A DNA stretch of 64,000 nucleotides from Caenimonas koreensis DSM 17982 (lineage in GTDB: Bacteria > Pseudomonadota > Gammaproteobacteria > Burkholderiales > Burkholderiaceae_C): positions 21,226 through 85,225 of the forward strand of contig NZ_WJBU01000020.1 in NCBI RefSeq assembly GCF_009646335.1, in the 5' to 3' direction. The notes beneath the pieces are model-generated. The model made no database searches and had not been told where the DNA came from. It was given only the letters and a program-made list of their open reading frames with translations. This document shows, piece after piece, positions 1-12,600 of the stretch (positions are counted from its first letter, which is position 1; each line of letters starts with the position of its first letter). The translations under genes were made by a program, and so were the position numbers.

Positions 1-75
1 CGCGACGCCCTCAGGCTCGAAGACCTGCTGGACGACGTATTCGAATTCGTGCTGGCCGACCGCGCCACGCACTGA
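1..75 (+). CDS. C-terminal end of an unidentified protein (partial)
   Basis: The first 24 codons read without interruption from the window edge to a TGA at 73-75. The visible tail is acidic and leucine-rich (ending VLADRATH) and would form an amphipathic helix. Too little is present to assign a family. It does not resemble the C-terminus of HrcA, which often precedes grpE in related genomes. A short GC-rich inverted repeat (GCCCGG, 3-nt loop, CCGGGC, 92-106) follows the stop without a T tract. The frame being coding is supported by its synonymous GC bias and the stop position, but this is an edge call. Confidence 0.55.
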   Translation, partial: RDALRLEDLLDDVFEFVLADRATH

Positions 76-241
76 GCCGCCAACGCCGCGCGCCCGGTCC
101 CCGGGCCGGCTGACCACAGATCTCCCCCCCCCCGGGGCCTTCGCGGGCTCCCCTTGCCCCCCGGCCAGGCCCGACAGTCGTCGCCTGGCTGGGCCGTCCG
201 GGCCTGCCCCGCACGCATCGCGAAAAACCGATTGCCACTCC

Positions 242-270
242 CTTGAAAAGGGCCAATGCCGGCCCAAGCT
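242..270 (+). promoter_or_regulatory. Putative sigma-32 (heat-shock) promoter of grpE
   Basis: CTTGAAA at 242-248 matches the sigma-32 -35 element. It is followed after 14 bases by CCCAAGCT (263-270), a partial match to the -10 consensus CCCCATNT. The site lies about 36 bases upstream of the grpE start, and grpE is a classic sigma-32 target. The -35 match is strong and the -10 match moderate. Confidence 0.5.
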
Positions 271-305
271 GCGACTTGGCCCTCATTTCCAGCTAAGAAA
301 ACCAA

Positions 306-890
306 ATGGCAGACCCCAAGGCAGACTTCAACCACAACGACCAGGCTCAGCCGCTGTCTGGCGAGCCCTCCCCAGAAGAACTCGAAGCCGCTCAAGCCGC
401 CAACGAACACGGCGCGCTGGCTGACCTGCAAGGCCAGCTCCACGAGCTGACCCTGAAAAACGCCGAGCTCGGCGAGCTCTACCTGCGCGCACAGGCCGAC
501 ATGCAAAACACCCGCCGCCGCGCCGAGGAAGACGTCGCCAAGTCACGCAAATTCGCCGTCGAAAGCTTTGCCGACGCGATGCTGCCCGTGCTCGACAGCC
601 TGGAAGCTGGCCTGGCCATCAAGGAGGCCACGCCCCAGCAGATCCGCGAAGGCGCCGAGCTCACGCTGCGCCAGCTCAAGGCGGCGCTGGAGCGCAACAA
701 GGTCATGGAAATCAACCCCGCGCAGGGCGCCAGGTTCGATCCGCACCAGCACCAGGCCATTTCAGTGGTGCCGTTGCCCGCAGGATCTACACAGGATGCC
801 AACACGATCGTCGCTGTGCTGCAAAAGGGCTACTCGATCGCCGAACGCACGCTGCGCCCCGCGCTGGTCACAGTTTCCGGCTCTCGATAG
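306..890 (+). CDS. grpE: Nucleotide exchange factor GrpE
   Basis: The 194-residue product is a normal-length GrpE. It exchanges ADP for ATP on DnaK in the cytoplasm and so resets the chaperone cycle. The N-terminal about 40 residues are acidic and disordered. A long coiled-coil helix follows (about residues 35-95) with the family signature region around [16 protein letters not shown], and then the C-terminal beta domain. It starts the heat-shock cluster grpE-dnaK-dnaJ and has a sigma-32-like promoter 36 bases upstream. The ATG at 306 fits the family N-terminus. No strong Shine-Dalgarno sequence is seen (AAGAAAACC precedes the ATG). Confidence 0.96.
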   Translation: MADPKADFNHNDQAQPLSGEPSPEELEAAQAANEHGALADLQGQLHELTLKNAELGELYLRAQADMQNTRRRAEEDVAKSRKFAVESFADAMLPVLDSLEAGLAIKEATPQQIREGAELTLRQLKAALERNKVMEINPAQGARFDPHQHQAISVVPLPAGSTQDANTIVAVLQKGYSIAERTLRPALVTVSGSR

Positions 891-903
891 GCGGCAACTG
901 CCG

Positions 904-930
904 CTTGAAACCGAACAGCTTATCCACAAG
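904..930 (+). promoter_or_regulatory. Possible heat-shock promoter overlapping a perfect DnaA box, upstream of dnaK
   Basis: CTTGAAA at 904-910 matches the sigma-32 -35 box. The expected -10 position, 13 bases on, reads CCACAAGT, a partial match to CCCCATNT. Overlapping it, TTATCCACA at 920-928 is a perfect DnaA box. Whether either is used cannot be told from sequence; the DnaA-box match may be chance. Confidence 0.35.
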
Positions 931-986
931 TACCTCACATCTGAATCTGAATTGGCCGTCACGGCCGCATCGCTAGGAGCATAAAA

Positions 987-2921
<1,935 letters not shown>

Positions 2922-2949
2922 TGCCGGACGCTGAAAGCGCCGGATCAAC

Positions 2950-2995
2950 TCGCCGCGTTCAAATGAGACCCCTTCGGGTCTCGTTAACGCGGCGA
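2950..2995 (+). promoter_or_regulatory. Intercistronic two-tier hairpin between dnaK and dnaJ
   Basis: A nested inverted repeat is seen. The outer arms are TCGCCGCGTT (2950-2959) and AACGCGGCGA (2986-2995), a perfect 10-bp stem. Inside, GAGACCC (2965-2971) pairs with GGGTCTC (2976-2982) around a CTTC loop. No T tract follows. It is therefore more likely an mRNA-stabilising or attenuating structure that lets DnaK be made in excess of DnaJ than a full terminator. The function is inferred. Confidence 0.65.
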
Positions 2996-3074
2996 ACCTG
3001 CTTGAAGACGATTGCTGCTTACCTGAAGACCGCTGCTACATCGACACTGCCGTACAGAACAACACGCTAGATTC

Positions 3075-4226
3075 ATGGCCACCAAACGAGACTATTACGA
3101 GATCCTCGGCGTTCCCAAGAACGCCTCTGACGAGGAGATCAAGAAGGCTTATCGCAAGCTGGCGATGAAGTACCACCCCGATCGCCATGAGGGTGACAAC
3201 AAGAGCGCCTCCGAAGCGAAATTCAAGGAAGCCAAAGAAGCGTACGAGATGCTCTCGACGCCCGACAAGCGCGCGGCGTACGACCAATACGGCCATGCGG
3301 GTGTGGACCCCAACATGCGCGGCGGCGCAGGCGGCGCTGAAGGCTTCGGCGGCTTTGCGGAAGCCTTCGGCGATATCTTCGGCGACATCTTCGGCCAGCA
3401 ACGCGGCGGTGGTGGCGGCGCAGGCCGTGGCCGGCAGGTGTATCGCGGCAGCGACCTGTCGTACGCGATGGAGGTCACGCTCGAAGAAGCGGCCAACGGC
3501 AAGCAGGCGCAAATCCGCATCCCGACCTTCGAAGCCTGCGACGTGTGCAGCGGCTCCGGCGCCAAGCCGGGCACGCAGGCCAAGACCTGCACCACGTGCC
3601 AGGGGCAAGGCGTCGTGCAGATGCGCCAGGGATTTTTCAGCGTGCAGCAGACGTGCCCGCATTGCCGCGGCTCGGGCAAGATCATTCCCGAGCCGTGCAC
3701 CACGTGCCACGGCCAGGGCCGCGTGAAGAAGCAAAAGACGCTCGAAGTGAAGATCCCCGCCGGCATCGACGACGGCATGCGCATCCGCAGCGCCGGCAAT
3801 GGGGAGCCCGGCACCAACGGCGGCCCGCCCGGCGACCTGTACATCGAGATCCGCCTGAAGAAGCACGACATCTTCGAGCGTGAAGGCGACGACCTGCATT
3901 GCGTGGTGCCCATCAGCTTCACCCGAGCAGCGCTCGGCGGCGAGATTGACGTGCCCACGCTGCAAGGCAAGGCGGCCATCGATATTCCCGAAGGCACGCA
4001 GGCCGGCAAGCAGTTCCGGCTGCGGGGCAAGGGCATCAAGGGTGTGCGATCGAGCTACCCGGGCGACCTGTATTGCCACGTGGCCATCGAAACGCCCGTC
4101 AAGCTCACCGAGCACCAACGCAAGCTGATCAAGGAGCTTGATGAGGCGCTGAGAAAAGGCGGCTCCAAGCATTCGCCGACGGAAGAGAGCTGGGCGGACA
4201 AGCTGAAGAACTTTTTCAGCGCGTAG
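3075..4226 (+). CDS. dnaJ: Co-chaperone DnaJ (Hsp40)
   Basis: The 383-residue product is a type I DnaJ. The J domain (residues 1-70) carries the essential HPD motif within [11 protein letters not shown] glycine/phenylalanine-rich linker follows (about 75-130), then four zinc-binding CxxCxGxG repeats ([32 protein letters not shown]; about residues 155-220), and then the C-terminal substrate-binding domains. It delivers clients to DnaK and stimulates its ATPase. It lies 153 bases downstream of dnaK behind a strong hairpin. Confidence 0.98.
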   Translation: MATKRDYYEILGVPKNASDEEIKKAYRKLAMKYHPDRHEGDNKSASEAKFKEAKEAYEMLSTPDKRAAYDQYGHAGVDPNMRGGAGGAEGFGGFAEAFGDIFGDIFGQQRGGGGGAGRGRQVYRGSDLSYAMEVTLEEAANGKQAQIRIPTFEACDVCSGSGAKPGTQAKTCTTCQGQGVVQMRQGFFSVQQTCPHCRGSGKIIPEPCTTCHGQGRVKKQKTLEVKIPAGIDDGMRIRSAGNGEPGTNGGPPGDLYIEIRLKKHDIFEREGDDLHCVVPISFTRAALGGEIDVPTLQGKAAIDIPEGTQAGKQFRLRGKGIKGVRSSYPGDLYCHVAIETPVKLTEHQRKLIKELDEALRKGGSKHSPTEESWADKLKNFFSA

Positions 4227-4372
4227 TTCGCCTTGCGTGTGGCCGGTTCCGTTGTTGGGGGCGCATCAGCGGCTCAACAATAGCTGGCGCGCCGGGGCTG
4301 GTTGAAGGCAGAATCGGGCGGTGACCTCGCTCAAATTCTTCCGCTCCACGAGCCCCTGCACCGGAATAGCGC

Positions 4373-4858
4373 ATGACCGACAGCCGTGATCCCGCCTTTC
4401 GCCACCTCATTGCATCGCAAATCAACGCCGCCTCGTCGGCGCTCAGGCGCAGCCAGGCGCTGCGCCTGCGCCGCGAATTCGACTTGAGCGAGGTCGAATG
4501 GCGCACCATCCTGCTCATCGAATTCATGCAGCCTGTGCGGCTGCGTGATGTAGCGGCCGAATCTGCGGCCGACAAGGCGCAGATCAGCCGCATCGTGACC
4601 GCGCTGGTCAAACGCGGCCTGATCGTGCGGCAGGAATACGCGAGCGACGCGCGCTCTGCATTTCTCTCACTCAGCACGTCCGGCAAGGACCTCGCGGCGC
4701 GGCTGTCACAGCTGGCCGCCCAATACGAGGCAGAACTGCGCACCGAACTGGGGCAAGCCGGCGCTGAGCTGCTGCTGCGCACGCTCGCCGTCGTCAGGGA
4801 CAAGGCCATGCACAGCGCACTCGCCGAAGAGCGGCTTGGCGCAACCGCCAGGCGCTAG
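4373..4858 (+). CDS. MarR-family transcriptional regulator
   Basis: The 161-residue protein has the MarR winged-helix arrangement. An N-terminal dimerisation helix is followed by a helix-turn-helix around residues 55-85 (motif RDVAAESAADKAQISRIV) and a wing with the typical pattern LIVRQEYASDARSAFLSLS. Such proteins are dimeric repressors or activators that often respond to small aromatic ligands. It stands alone between dnaJ and the convergent RTX gene, so its target cannot be inferred from neighbours. The start is the first ATG before the conserved region. Confidence 0.88.
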   Translation: MTDSRDPAFRHLIASQINAASSALRRSQALRLRREFDLSEVEWRTILLIEFMQPVRLRDVAAESAADKAQISRIVTALVKRGLIVRQEYASDARSAFLSLSTSGKDLAARLSQLAAQYEAELRTELGQAGAELLLRTLAVVRDKAMHSALAEERLGATARR

Positions 4859-4877
4859 CCGTGTTCACCCCGGCCCG

Positions 4878-7800
4878 TCAGGCCGAATAGGCAAGCCCCG
4901 TGGCGGCCAGGCCGGTGAGGTTCACGTTGTCGAGGTTGTAGAAGGTGTCGGCGGCCAGCATGCCCAGGTAGGCCTGCGAATAGCCAGGCGTCTCCAGGAT
5001 GCTGATGTACTGGGCCTTCAGATCGGGCGGCGGTAGGAAGCCGACCAGGTTGAAAAACACCTGGTCCACGAAGTCCTCGTTCGAGTGCGATCCCGCCAGC
5101 TGGGCAAAGCGCTCCGATGCAGCGGCTGCACCAATCGCATCCTCGTAGCTGGCGCCGTTGTCCAGCAGGCTCAGGTACTGGCCGACCAGCTGCTGGTTAG
5201 CCAGTGCACCCGCGCCGAACATGGCGCCGACCACCTTCGCGGCGGTGCCTGCATTGCCATCCAGATCGAAGGCCAGCGTGACGTCGGTAAAGCGCTCCCG
5301 CTCGACCGAGATGAGCGTGTTCACCTGGTCACCATCGGGCGACGCGCCGTGCGGAACGACCGTAAAGCCCTGCAGCGTACGCGTGATGTCGAAGCTCGAT
5401 CGCAGGCCATTGAACACGGCCATGTCGGCGCCTTCACCGCCGACGAGCAAATCGCCACCACCGGCACCCACGAGCGTGTCATTGCCGGCTTCACCGTACA
5501 GGAAGTCGTCGCCTGCGGAGCCGCTCAATGAGTCGTGGCCCGCACCGCCCACATGCACTGGCACGTTCTGCGGCACGTATTCCACGCCGAACGTGGTCAT
5601 GTTGTTGTAGCCCGCGGCATCGAGCGCTTGCGGCAAGTCGGCCGCCAGTGCGGCAAGCGATGCCTGCGTGAACACGCCGGTGTCGAGCCAGCCCACGAGC
5701 TGGGCCTTCAGGTCCGGCGGCGGCAGCGTGAAGAAAAGGTTGGCGAACACCTGGTTGACGAACGCCTCGTTCGTATGCGAGCCCGCCAGGTCGGCAAACT
5801 CCTGCGAGCGCACTGCCGCCTGCGCAACGTCCTGCATGCTGAGCCCGGCATCGAACATCGCCAGGTACTTGCCCACTGTGTCGAGGTGCGCCACAAAAGC
5901 GTTGCCGCTGAACAGCGTCGCCACCAGCCGCAGTGCCAGCATGGCATTGCCGTCCAGGTCGATGGCAAAGTGGCTATCAGCGTATTCCACGCGTTCAACG
6001 CCAGTGAGCGTGTCGCGTCCCTCGTCGTGCGCTGAAAGAAGGATATAGCCGTCACCCGACACACGCGAGTACTGGTTTTGCGGATACGCGAACACGGCGG
6101 TGTCGATACCGCCGCCGCCTTCGATGCGGTCGTCGCCCAGGCCACCACTGAGCGTGTTGTTGCCATCATTGCCGGTGAGCTGGTTCGCCAGCGCATTGCC
6201 CGTGCCGGCCAGCGGTGAGGCGCCCTGCGCAAGCACCAGGTTTTCAATGAACGAGCCCAGCGTGTAGTTGATGCTCGCGACCACGGTGTCGATGCCGCCG
6301 CCGGGGTTGAGCGTGGTCGGATCTTTCGGTCGAGTGAGCGCGGCGGATTCAGACTCCGTCACCACGTCGCCTGCGCTGTCGACGATGTACGTGTCGTCGC
6401 CCGTGCCGCCCGTCATGCTGTCGGCGCCGGTGCCGCCGTCGAGCAGGTCATCGCCTGAGTCGCCCAAAAGAGAGTCAGTGCCCTCGTCGCCGTAGAGCGC
6501 GTCGTCACCGCCGCCACCTTCGACCGTGTCGTTGCCGTCGCGCCCGCGGATCAGGTCATCCGCCTCGCCGCCGCCCAGGAACTCGGGCGCGACGGTGCCT
6601 TGCTGCACGCTGAACGAGCGGTCGTCAAACTGCAACAGCTCGACGGCATGCAGCCGCGTGACGCCCGCGGGGCCCGTGACGAACAAGTCGCCAGTGGCGT
6701 TGTCAACGGCGATGGAATAGAGCGAGAACGCGCCCGGGAACACCGCGACGTCATTGCCCTGCCCGCCATCAAGCGTGTCGTTGCCGCCGCCGCCCGTGAG
6801 CGTGTCGTTGCCAGCCAGCCCGAGGATCGTGTTCGACAACGCATCGCCTGTGATGCGGTTGTCCAGCCCGTTGCCCGTGCCATTCAGGGCGTCTTTCAGC
6901 ATGACGAGGTTCTCGACATTGGCCGGCAGGGTGTAGCTGGCAATCGCGCCCTGGATCACGGTGTCGTTGCCCTGCGAGGCGGCCTCATTGATCACGGCGC
7001 CCTGCTGCACCCCGACGTACACGTCGTCGCCATCGCCACCGTTCATCACGTCGGCGCCATCGTTGCTGAACAGCACGTCGTTGCCGTCGCCGCCATTGAT
7101 CGTGTCGGGCGCTTCGGTGCCGATCAGCACGTCGGCGCCGTTCGTTCCATTGATCAGGCCGCCGCTTGCGCCGCCCGGGTCGTTGTCCAGGATCGTGCCT
7201 GTGGCAATTGGCGTGGCGATGGTGGCGTGCAGCGGGCTGGATAGCTGCATCGAAAAACTCTCGGTGCTCTCGGCGATGCCATCTTCAACGTAATGAACAT
7301 CGATCACCTTGAACGTCTCGCCCGGTGCGAAAACGGCGGTGCCGCTCACGGCGCCGAAGTCCGCTGCGCCTGCAGTGCCGGTGGCGGTTGCATAGTGCAC
7401 GCTGACTGTCTGCGTCGAAGGCGCATCGAGCATCAGGAAGAACGAGGTGTCACCGTGGCCCTCGAAGGCCGCGACATTGGCCACCGTGATCGACGGCGTT
7501 GCAACGGGCGGCACGCCGCTTTGGGCGATGAGGACAGGTGCCTGCTCCTCGCCGTCAGCCACCGTCGCGCCCGTGGCGCCAAACAGGTTGATGAGCAGGA
7601 ACTCGGGCCCTTCGGCCACGCCGTCGGCCGTCGGCGTGATCGTGATGAACTTTTCAGTCTCGCCCGGCTGGAACGTGAGCACCTGGTTGGCCTGCGCGGT
7701 GTAGTCGGAGCCAGCCGTCGCCGTCACGTCCGACGTGGACCAGTGCACGGTGACCACGCCCGAGCTCGGCCCGCTGAGAAACACCCTCACCTGTGTAGGC

Positions 7801-9674
7801 AAGCCCTCTTGCGCCAGCTCGCCGTCGATGTGGATCACCACGGCAGGTGCCGTCACGACGAAGGCGCTCGAGGTCGTCACACCCGCGCCGCCGGTGCCCT
7901 GGCTGCCGCTGTTGCCGTCACTGAAGATCATGTCGATCTGCAAGGTGCCCGTGACCGCAGGATTGCTGTTGCTGTACGTCAGCAGCGGCAGCATCTCATC
8001 GAGGCGCGCCTGCGTCGTGCCTGCCGCGAGCGTGATCTTCCAGCCGCTGCCGGTGCTGGCGTAGGTGCCGATGGGCGTGCCGTGCAGCGCGAGCGTGCCC
8101 GCCGATGCAGACGTGGCCGTCATGCTCAATGCACCGCTCGCGCCGAAGTGGTCAGCGCTGTTCACGCCACCGTGCCGCACCAGCGTGAGGCTCGCGCCGC
8201 CGTAGTCGCCCTGGCCCGAATTCAATCCCGCCAGCTCGGCGTCGAACACGCTCGCATCGGGGGCCAGCACACCAGCGGGCGCGCCGATGTTGTAGCCGAC
8301 GATGTTCTCTTGCGCCATGCTGCCGAACGATGTGTCGAGCGTGCCGTTCGTGTTGTAGCGAAGCACGGCTATGTCGTAAGAGCCACTGATCAGCGCGCCG
8401 CGAAAGCCCGTGACAACGATCTTGCCGTCGCCCTGCACGGCGATGTCCTGGAACGACGCATCAGCAGGAACCGGCCACGGCGAATAGACGATGCCATCGC
8501 CGCCGAAAGTCGTGTCGAGGCTGCCGTCGTGGTTGTAGCGGATCAGGATGCCGTAGTTCGATGTCGCGTTGTAGAACGACAGCCCCGACACAAGAATCTT
8601 GCCGTCCGGAAGGTTCATCACGCGATACACGACGTCCAGCACGTCACCCACCGGCGTCATGATGCGGCCGTCTGCGTTGCCGTCACCATTGAAGCTGGTG
8701 TCGGGAGTGCCATCGGCATTGAGCCGGACCAGTTCGATGCGCGTGCTGCCGTTCTGCAGCCCGCTCGCCACCTGGCCCATCAGCAGCAGCTTGCCGTTCG
8801 AGTCTTCCTGCACCTGCGACCAGTTGTCCTGGGCGCTCGAGTCGCCCGGGTTCGTCGAGAGCACAACTTTGCCGCCAGTACCAAAGCCAGTGTCCAGGCT
8901 GCCGTCGGCGTTGTAGCGCACGAGCGCAGGATTGAAGAGAGTGCCAGTTGCATCCGCAACCACGCCCGCCGCCAGGATCTTGCCGCTGGACAGGACGATG
9001 ATCGAGCGCGCAGCGTCGAACGAATTGCTGCTGACCGGCGTGACGATGAGGCCATCGCTGTTGCCGTCGCCGTTGAAAGTGGCATCAAGCGAGCCGTCGG
9101 CGTTGTAGCGCGCCAGCGTGAAATCGCGAAAGCTCCCGGAGCCATTGGCCGTGGTCGTGGAAAAGCCGGCGACAAGCACCTTGCCCGTGGGCAACGCGAC
9201 CACGCTGTAAAGCACATCGCTGCGCGTCGTGACAATGGTCGTGACTTTGCCGTCGCCATCGAACGTGGTGTCGAGGCTGCCGTCGGCGTTGTAGCGCGCT
9301 ATGGCGAACTGGAAGTTGTTGCCGGGGCTCTTCCATGCGCCGCCCACGATCAGGATTTTTCCGTCGGCCTGCAATGCCGCCGAGCGGTACTGCGCGGTAA
9401 GCCCGAATGCCGTCGTCACACTGCCCTGGTTGCCGAACGACGTGTCGACGCTGCCGTCGGCGAGAAAGCGTGCAAGCAGGAAATCCCGCGCGTCCTGGTT
9501 GGGGCCGCCGGCCGACGAGAGATTGCCGCCGTTGTCCCGGGTGCCAGTGACCAGGATGCGGCCATCACCGAGCACGAAAACATTCGTGCCAAACGAATTG
9601 AATCCGCCGTTGCCGGGCAATGTGACACCGCCGCCGGTGATGCTGCGAAATGTTGGTGAGGTATTGGTCGGCAT
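4878..9674 (-). CDS. Giant mosaic RTX protein (delta-60 repeats, Calx-beta, RTX, DUF4214-like)
   Basis: The 1598-residue protein has no N-terminal signal peptide, as expected for type I secretion. From the N-terminus there are seven delta-60-type units (about 30-460; pattern DGKILVxG ... DGSLDTTFxGDGxV), a beta-sandwich region (about 480-610), and two Calx-beta-like domains (about 620-730 and 735-835, each with an acidic DG(V/I)AE turn). Two blocks of calcium-binding GGxGxDxxx nonapeptides follow (about 840-1300), and then two copies of a helical DUF4214-like module separated by further RTX repeats. The extreme C-terminus (ending GLAATGLAYSA) is homologous to that of its upstream neighbour and may be the secretion signal. 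It lies 6 bases downstream of that gene and is surely co-transcribed. A role as adhesin or surface-layer protein is inferred. No HlyB/HlyD/TolC genes are in the window. Confidence 0.85.
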   Translation of the reverse strand: MPTNTSPTFRSITGGGVTLPGNGGFNSFGTNVFVLGDGRILVTGTRDNGGNLSSAGGPNQDARDFLLARFLADGSVDTSFGNQGSVTTAFGLTAQYRSAALQADGKILIVGGAWKSPGNNFQFAIARYNADGSLDTTFDGDGKVTTIVTTRSDVLYSVVALPTGKVLVAGFSTTTANGSGSFRDFTLARYNADGSLDATFNGDGNSDGLIVTPVSSNSFDAARSIIVLSSGKILAAGVVADATGTLFNPALVRYNADGSLDTGFGTGGKVVLSTNPGDSSAQDNWSQVQEDSNGKLLLMGQVASGLQNGSTRIELVRLNADGTPDTSFNGDGNADGRIMTPVGDVLDVVYRVMNLPDGKILVSGLSFYNATSNYGILIRYNHDGSLDTTFGGDGIVYSPWPVPADASFQDIAVQGDGKIVVTGFRGALISGSYDIAVLRYNTNGTLDTSFGSMAQENIVGYNIGAPAGVLAPDASVFDAELAGLNSGQGDYGGASLTLVRHGGVNSADHFGASGALSMTATSASAGTLALHGTPIGTYASTGSGWKITLAAGTTQARLDEMLPLLTYSNSNPAVTGTLQIDMIFSDGNSGSQGTGGAGVTTSSAFVVTAPAVVIHIDGELAQEGLPTQVRVFLSGPSSGVVTVHWSTSDVTATAGSDYTAQANQVLTFQPGETEKFITITPTADGVAEGPEFLLINLFGATGATVADGEEQAPVLIAQSGVPPVATPSITVANVAAFEGHGDTSFFLMLDAPSTQTVSVHYATATGTAGAADFGAVSGTAVFAPGETFKVIDVHYVEDGIAESTESFSMQLSSPLHATIATPIATGTILDNDPGGASGGLINGTNGADVLIGTEAPDTINGGDGNDVLFSNDGADVMNGGDGDDVYVGVQQGAVINEAASQGNDTVIQGAIASYTLPANVENLVMLKDALNGTGNGLDNRITGDALSNTILGLAGNDTLTGGGGNDTLDGGQGNDVAVFPGAFSLYSIAVDNATGDLFVTGPAGVTRLHAVELLQFDDRSFSVQQGTVAPEFLGGGEADDLIRGRDGNDTVEGGGGDDALYGDEGTDSLLGDSGDDLLDGGTGADSMTGGTGDDTYIVDSAGDVVTESESAALTRPKDPTTLNPGGGIDTVVASINYTLGSFIENLVLAQGASPLAGTGNALANQLTGNDGNNTLSGGLGDDRIEGGGGIDTAVFAYPQNQYSRVSGDGYILLSAHDEGRDTLTGVERVEYADSHFAIDLDGNAMLALRLVATLFSGNAFVAHLDTVGKYLAMFDAGLSMQDVAQAAVRSQEFADLAGSHTNEAFVNQVFANLFFTLPPPDLKAQLVGWLDTGVFTQASLAALAADLPQALDAAGYNNMTTFGVEYVPQNVPVHVGGAGHDSLSGSAGDDFLYGEAGNDTLVGAGGGDLLVGGEGADMAVFNGLRSSFDITRTLQGFTVVPHGASPDGDQVNTLISVERERFTDVTLAFDLDGNAGTAAKVVGAMFGAGALANQQLVGQYLSLLDNGASYEDAIGAAAASERFAQLAGSHSNEDFVDQVFFNLVGFLPPPDLKAQYISILETPGYSQAYLGMLAADTFYNLDNVNLTGLAATGLAYSA

Positions 9675-9680
9675 GTTGCT

Positions 9681-12600
9681 TCAGGCCACTGTGTATTCGA
9701 GACCCGTCTGTGCCAGGCCTGTGAGGTTGACGTTGTTGAGGTTGTAAATCGTGTCGCCCGCGAGCGAGCCGAGGTAGCCCTGCGAATAGCCCGGCAGGTT
9801 CAGGATCGCGACGTACTGGTCATGCAGTTCTGGCGTCGGCGGCGCGCCCACCAGGTTGATGAACACGCGATCGACGAACTGTGCGTTGCTGTTGCCGCCC
9901 GCCTCCGCCGCGAACCGCGCTGAGTCAGCCGCAGCGCCCACCACCTGCTCATAGCTCATGCCCGAGTCGAGCATCGCCAGGTATTGCCCGACCAGGACTT
10001 CGTCGGCGAGCGCCGCAGCGCCGAACATCACACCCACCACCTTCGCTGCAATGCCCGCATTGCCATCGATGTCGTAGGCGACGGAAATATTCGAGAACGT
10101 GGCGCGCTCCACGTCGATCAACTGCGCCGTCTGGCCCGCGCCGCTCACCACCAGGCCCAGATCGTTCGACGTAACGGTGTACGCAGACTTCACTGCGGTG
10201 AACACCGCGCGGTCGATGCCGCTGCCGCCTGCGATCACGTCATTGCCGCCCAGCGAGGACATCACATCGTTGCCCGCCCGGCCGAAAATCGCATCAGGCC
10301 CCGCCGTGCCGCCCAGCGTGTCGTCCAGCTCTTCGCTGCCCGTCACGGCAGATGCGCTCTGGCTCGTGAACACCACGCCGGCAGAAGGCGCCGCGACCAG
10401 CTCCGCTGCATAGGCACCCATCGATGCCTGCGTGAAGACGCCCGCTGCGATATAGCCGACCAGCGTGTCGCGCAACTGCGCAGATGGCGCGGAGCCAACG
10501 AGGTTCTCATAGACGTGGTTGACAAAAGCCACGTCGGAATGCGAGCCGGCGAGCTGCACGAAGCGATCCGACGCGACTGCCGCCGCAATGCCCTCTTCGA
10601 GCGTGACGCCCTTGTCGAACAACGCAATGTAGTGGCCCACCAGCGCAGCGTCTGCCGTTGCAGCCGCGCCAAAGATCACGCTCACTGTCCGCGCCGCCAG
10701 CGTGGCAGAGTCACCCACGCCCAGCAGGCCATCGGCAAACTGCAGGCGCTCCACATGCGTCAGTGTGTCGGTGCCATCGGCTGCGGAACTGACGGTGACG
10801 GTGCCGTCCGCCGAGCCAATGGTGTACAGGCTGCGCGCACCGGAGAACTTTGCCGTGTCAACACCAGCGCCACCGTCGATGGTGTCGTTGCCCGCTGCGC
10901 CAGCCAGCTCGTTGTCGCCCTCGTTGCCGGTGACCACATTGGCCAGCGCATTGCCTGTGCCGTTGATGTTGCCGCTGCCGTTGGCCAGCACCAGTTTTTC
11001 AAGGAAGCTGCCCAGCGTGTAGTTGATGCTCGCGACCACGGTGTCGACACCACCGCCCGGGTTCAGCGTCTGCGGGTCTTTCAGGCGGGCCTGGGTTTCG
11101 GTTTCCGTCACGACGTCATCGGCGCTGTCCACGATGTACGTGTCGTCGCCCGTGCCACCGGCCATGCTGTCCGCGCCAGTGCCGCCATCGAGGAAGTCAT
11201 TGCCCTGGTCGCCGCTGAGGGTGTCGTTGCCTTCGTCGCCGTACACCGCGTCGTCGCCGCCGCCACCGCCTACCGTGTCGTCGCCCGAGCGGCCGTGGAT
11301 CATTTCGTCGTCAGCGCCGCCATCGAGACTGTCATTCACGTCGTCCTTGCCGAACTGCACGGTGTACGCGCGGTCTGCAAACTCGATGCGATTGATGTGC
11401 TTGAGGCGGTCGGTGCCTTCGGGTCCGCTCACGAAAAGGTCGTCGGTACCCGCTACCGTGTAAATCTTGTAGTCGGAGAAGTTGCCGGTGTAGATCGCAA
11501 CGTTGACGCCGTCGCCGCCTTCCAGCGTGTCGTCGCCGGTGCCGCCTTGCAACGTGTCGTCGCCTTTGCCGCCGTCGATCTTGTCGTCGCCGCCGCGCCC
11601 GTCGATGAAGTTCGCGCCGTCGTCGCCCTGCAAGTCATCGCCGTAGTTGAACGAGCCGTAGATGTTCTCGATGCTCACCAGCGTGTCGTTGCCATCACCG
11701 CCTGACGCCGTGCCCTGCTTCAGCCGCACTGTCACGGCGCTGGTCGCGTTGTAGTAGTCGGCCCCGTCATTGCCACCGGCACCATCGAGCGTGTCGTCGC
11801 CGCCGTTGCCGCGCAGGCGGTTGTCGTTGCCGTCGCCCGTGAGGCTGTCATTGAAGTTGCTGCCGCGCGCGCGTTCGATGTGGGTGAAGGTGTCCGTGCC
11901 GTCCGCACCAGTTGCGGTGCCCAGCGCAATGTTCACCACAACGCCTGCGCTCGCCGCGAAGTAGTCCACCGCGTCCTGGCCGCCACCACCGTCGATCTGG
12001 TCGTTGCCGCCATTGCCGCGCAGGATGTTGTCGCCCGCATCGCCCACCAGCGTGTCGTCGAACGCGGAGCCCATCACGCCTTCGAAATTCGTGAACGTAT
12101 CGTTGCCGTCTGCGCCCGTGGCCAAGTGCGTTGCGAAGTTGACATTCACAGCGCCGCTGGCCGTCGAATACGAAATCCAGTCGTAGCCCAGCAGCGTGTC
12201 GTTCGTGCCGCCGTCAAGGCTGTCGTCGCCCAGGCCGCCATACACGGTGTCTTGCCCCGCACCAGCAATCACCGTGTCGTTACCGGCGCGCGACTGGAAG
12301 TCGTTGCTGCCTGCGTCGCCCGTGAGCGTGTCGGCAAACTCCGAGCCACGCACCCACTCGATCGAGATGAGTGTGTCCGTGCCCTGCGCACCAGTCGCCG
12401 TGCCCGTGAGCAGGTTGACGTTGACCGCCCCGGATGAATTGCCGTAGCTCGCGCGATCGTTGCCTGCGCCGCCATTGATGGTGTCGTTGCCGCCCGCGCC
12501 TTCAAAATAGTTGTCGGTTGCGTCGCCAATCAACATGTCGTTGAAGTCGCCCGCGAGGATGCCGCGAAAGCCGATCAGCGTGTCGTCGCCGTCCGCGCCG

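Noticed and set aside
124..133. Run of ten C before grpE as a phase-variation tract
   Set aside because: It is in a non-coding spacer more than 100 bases from the predicted promoter and could be a sequencing artefact; no evidence for switching.
4871..4885. Terminator between marR and the RTX gene
   Set aside because: CGGCC/GGCCG is a 5-bp stem that overlaps the RTX stop and has no T tract.
7293..9659. 788-codon plus-strand frame across the RTX gene
   Set aside because: It is the mirror of the repetitive RTX/delta-60 coding sequence; Arg/His/Ala-rich composition and no recognisable motif.
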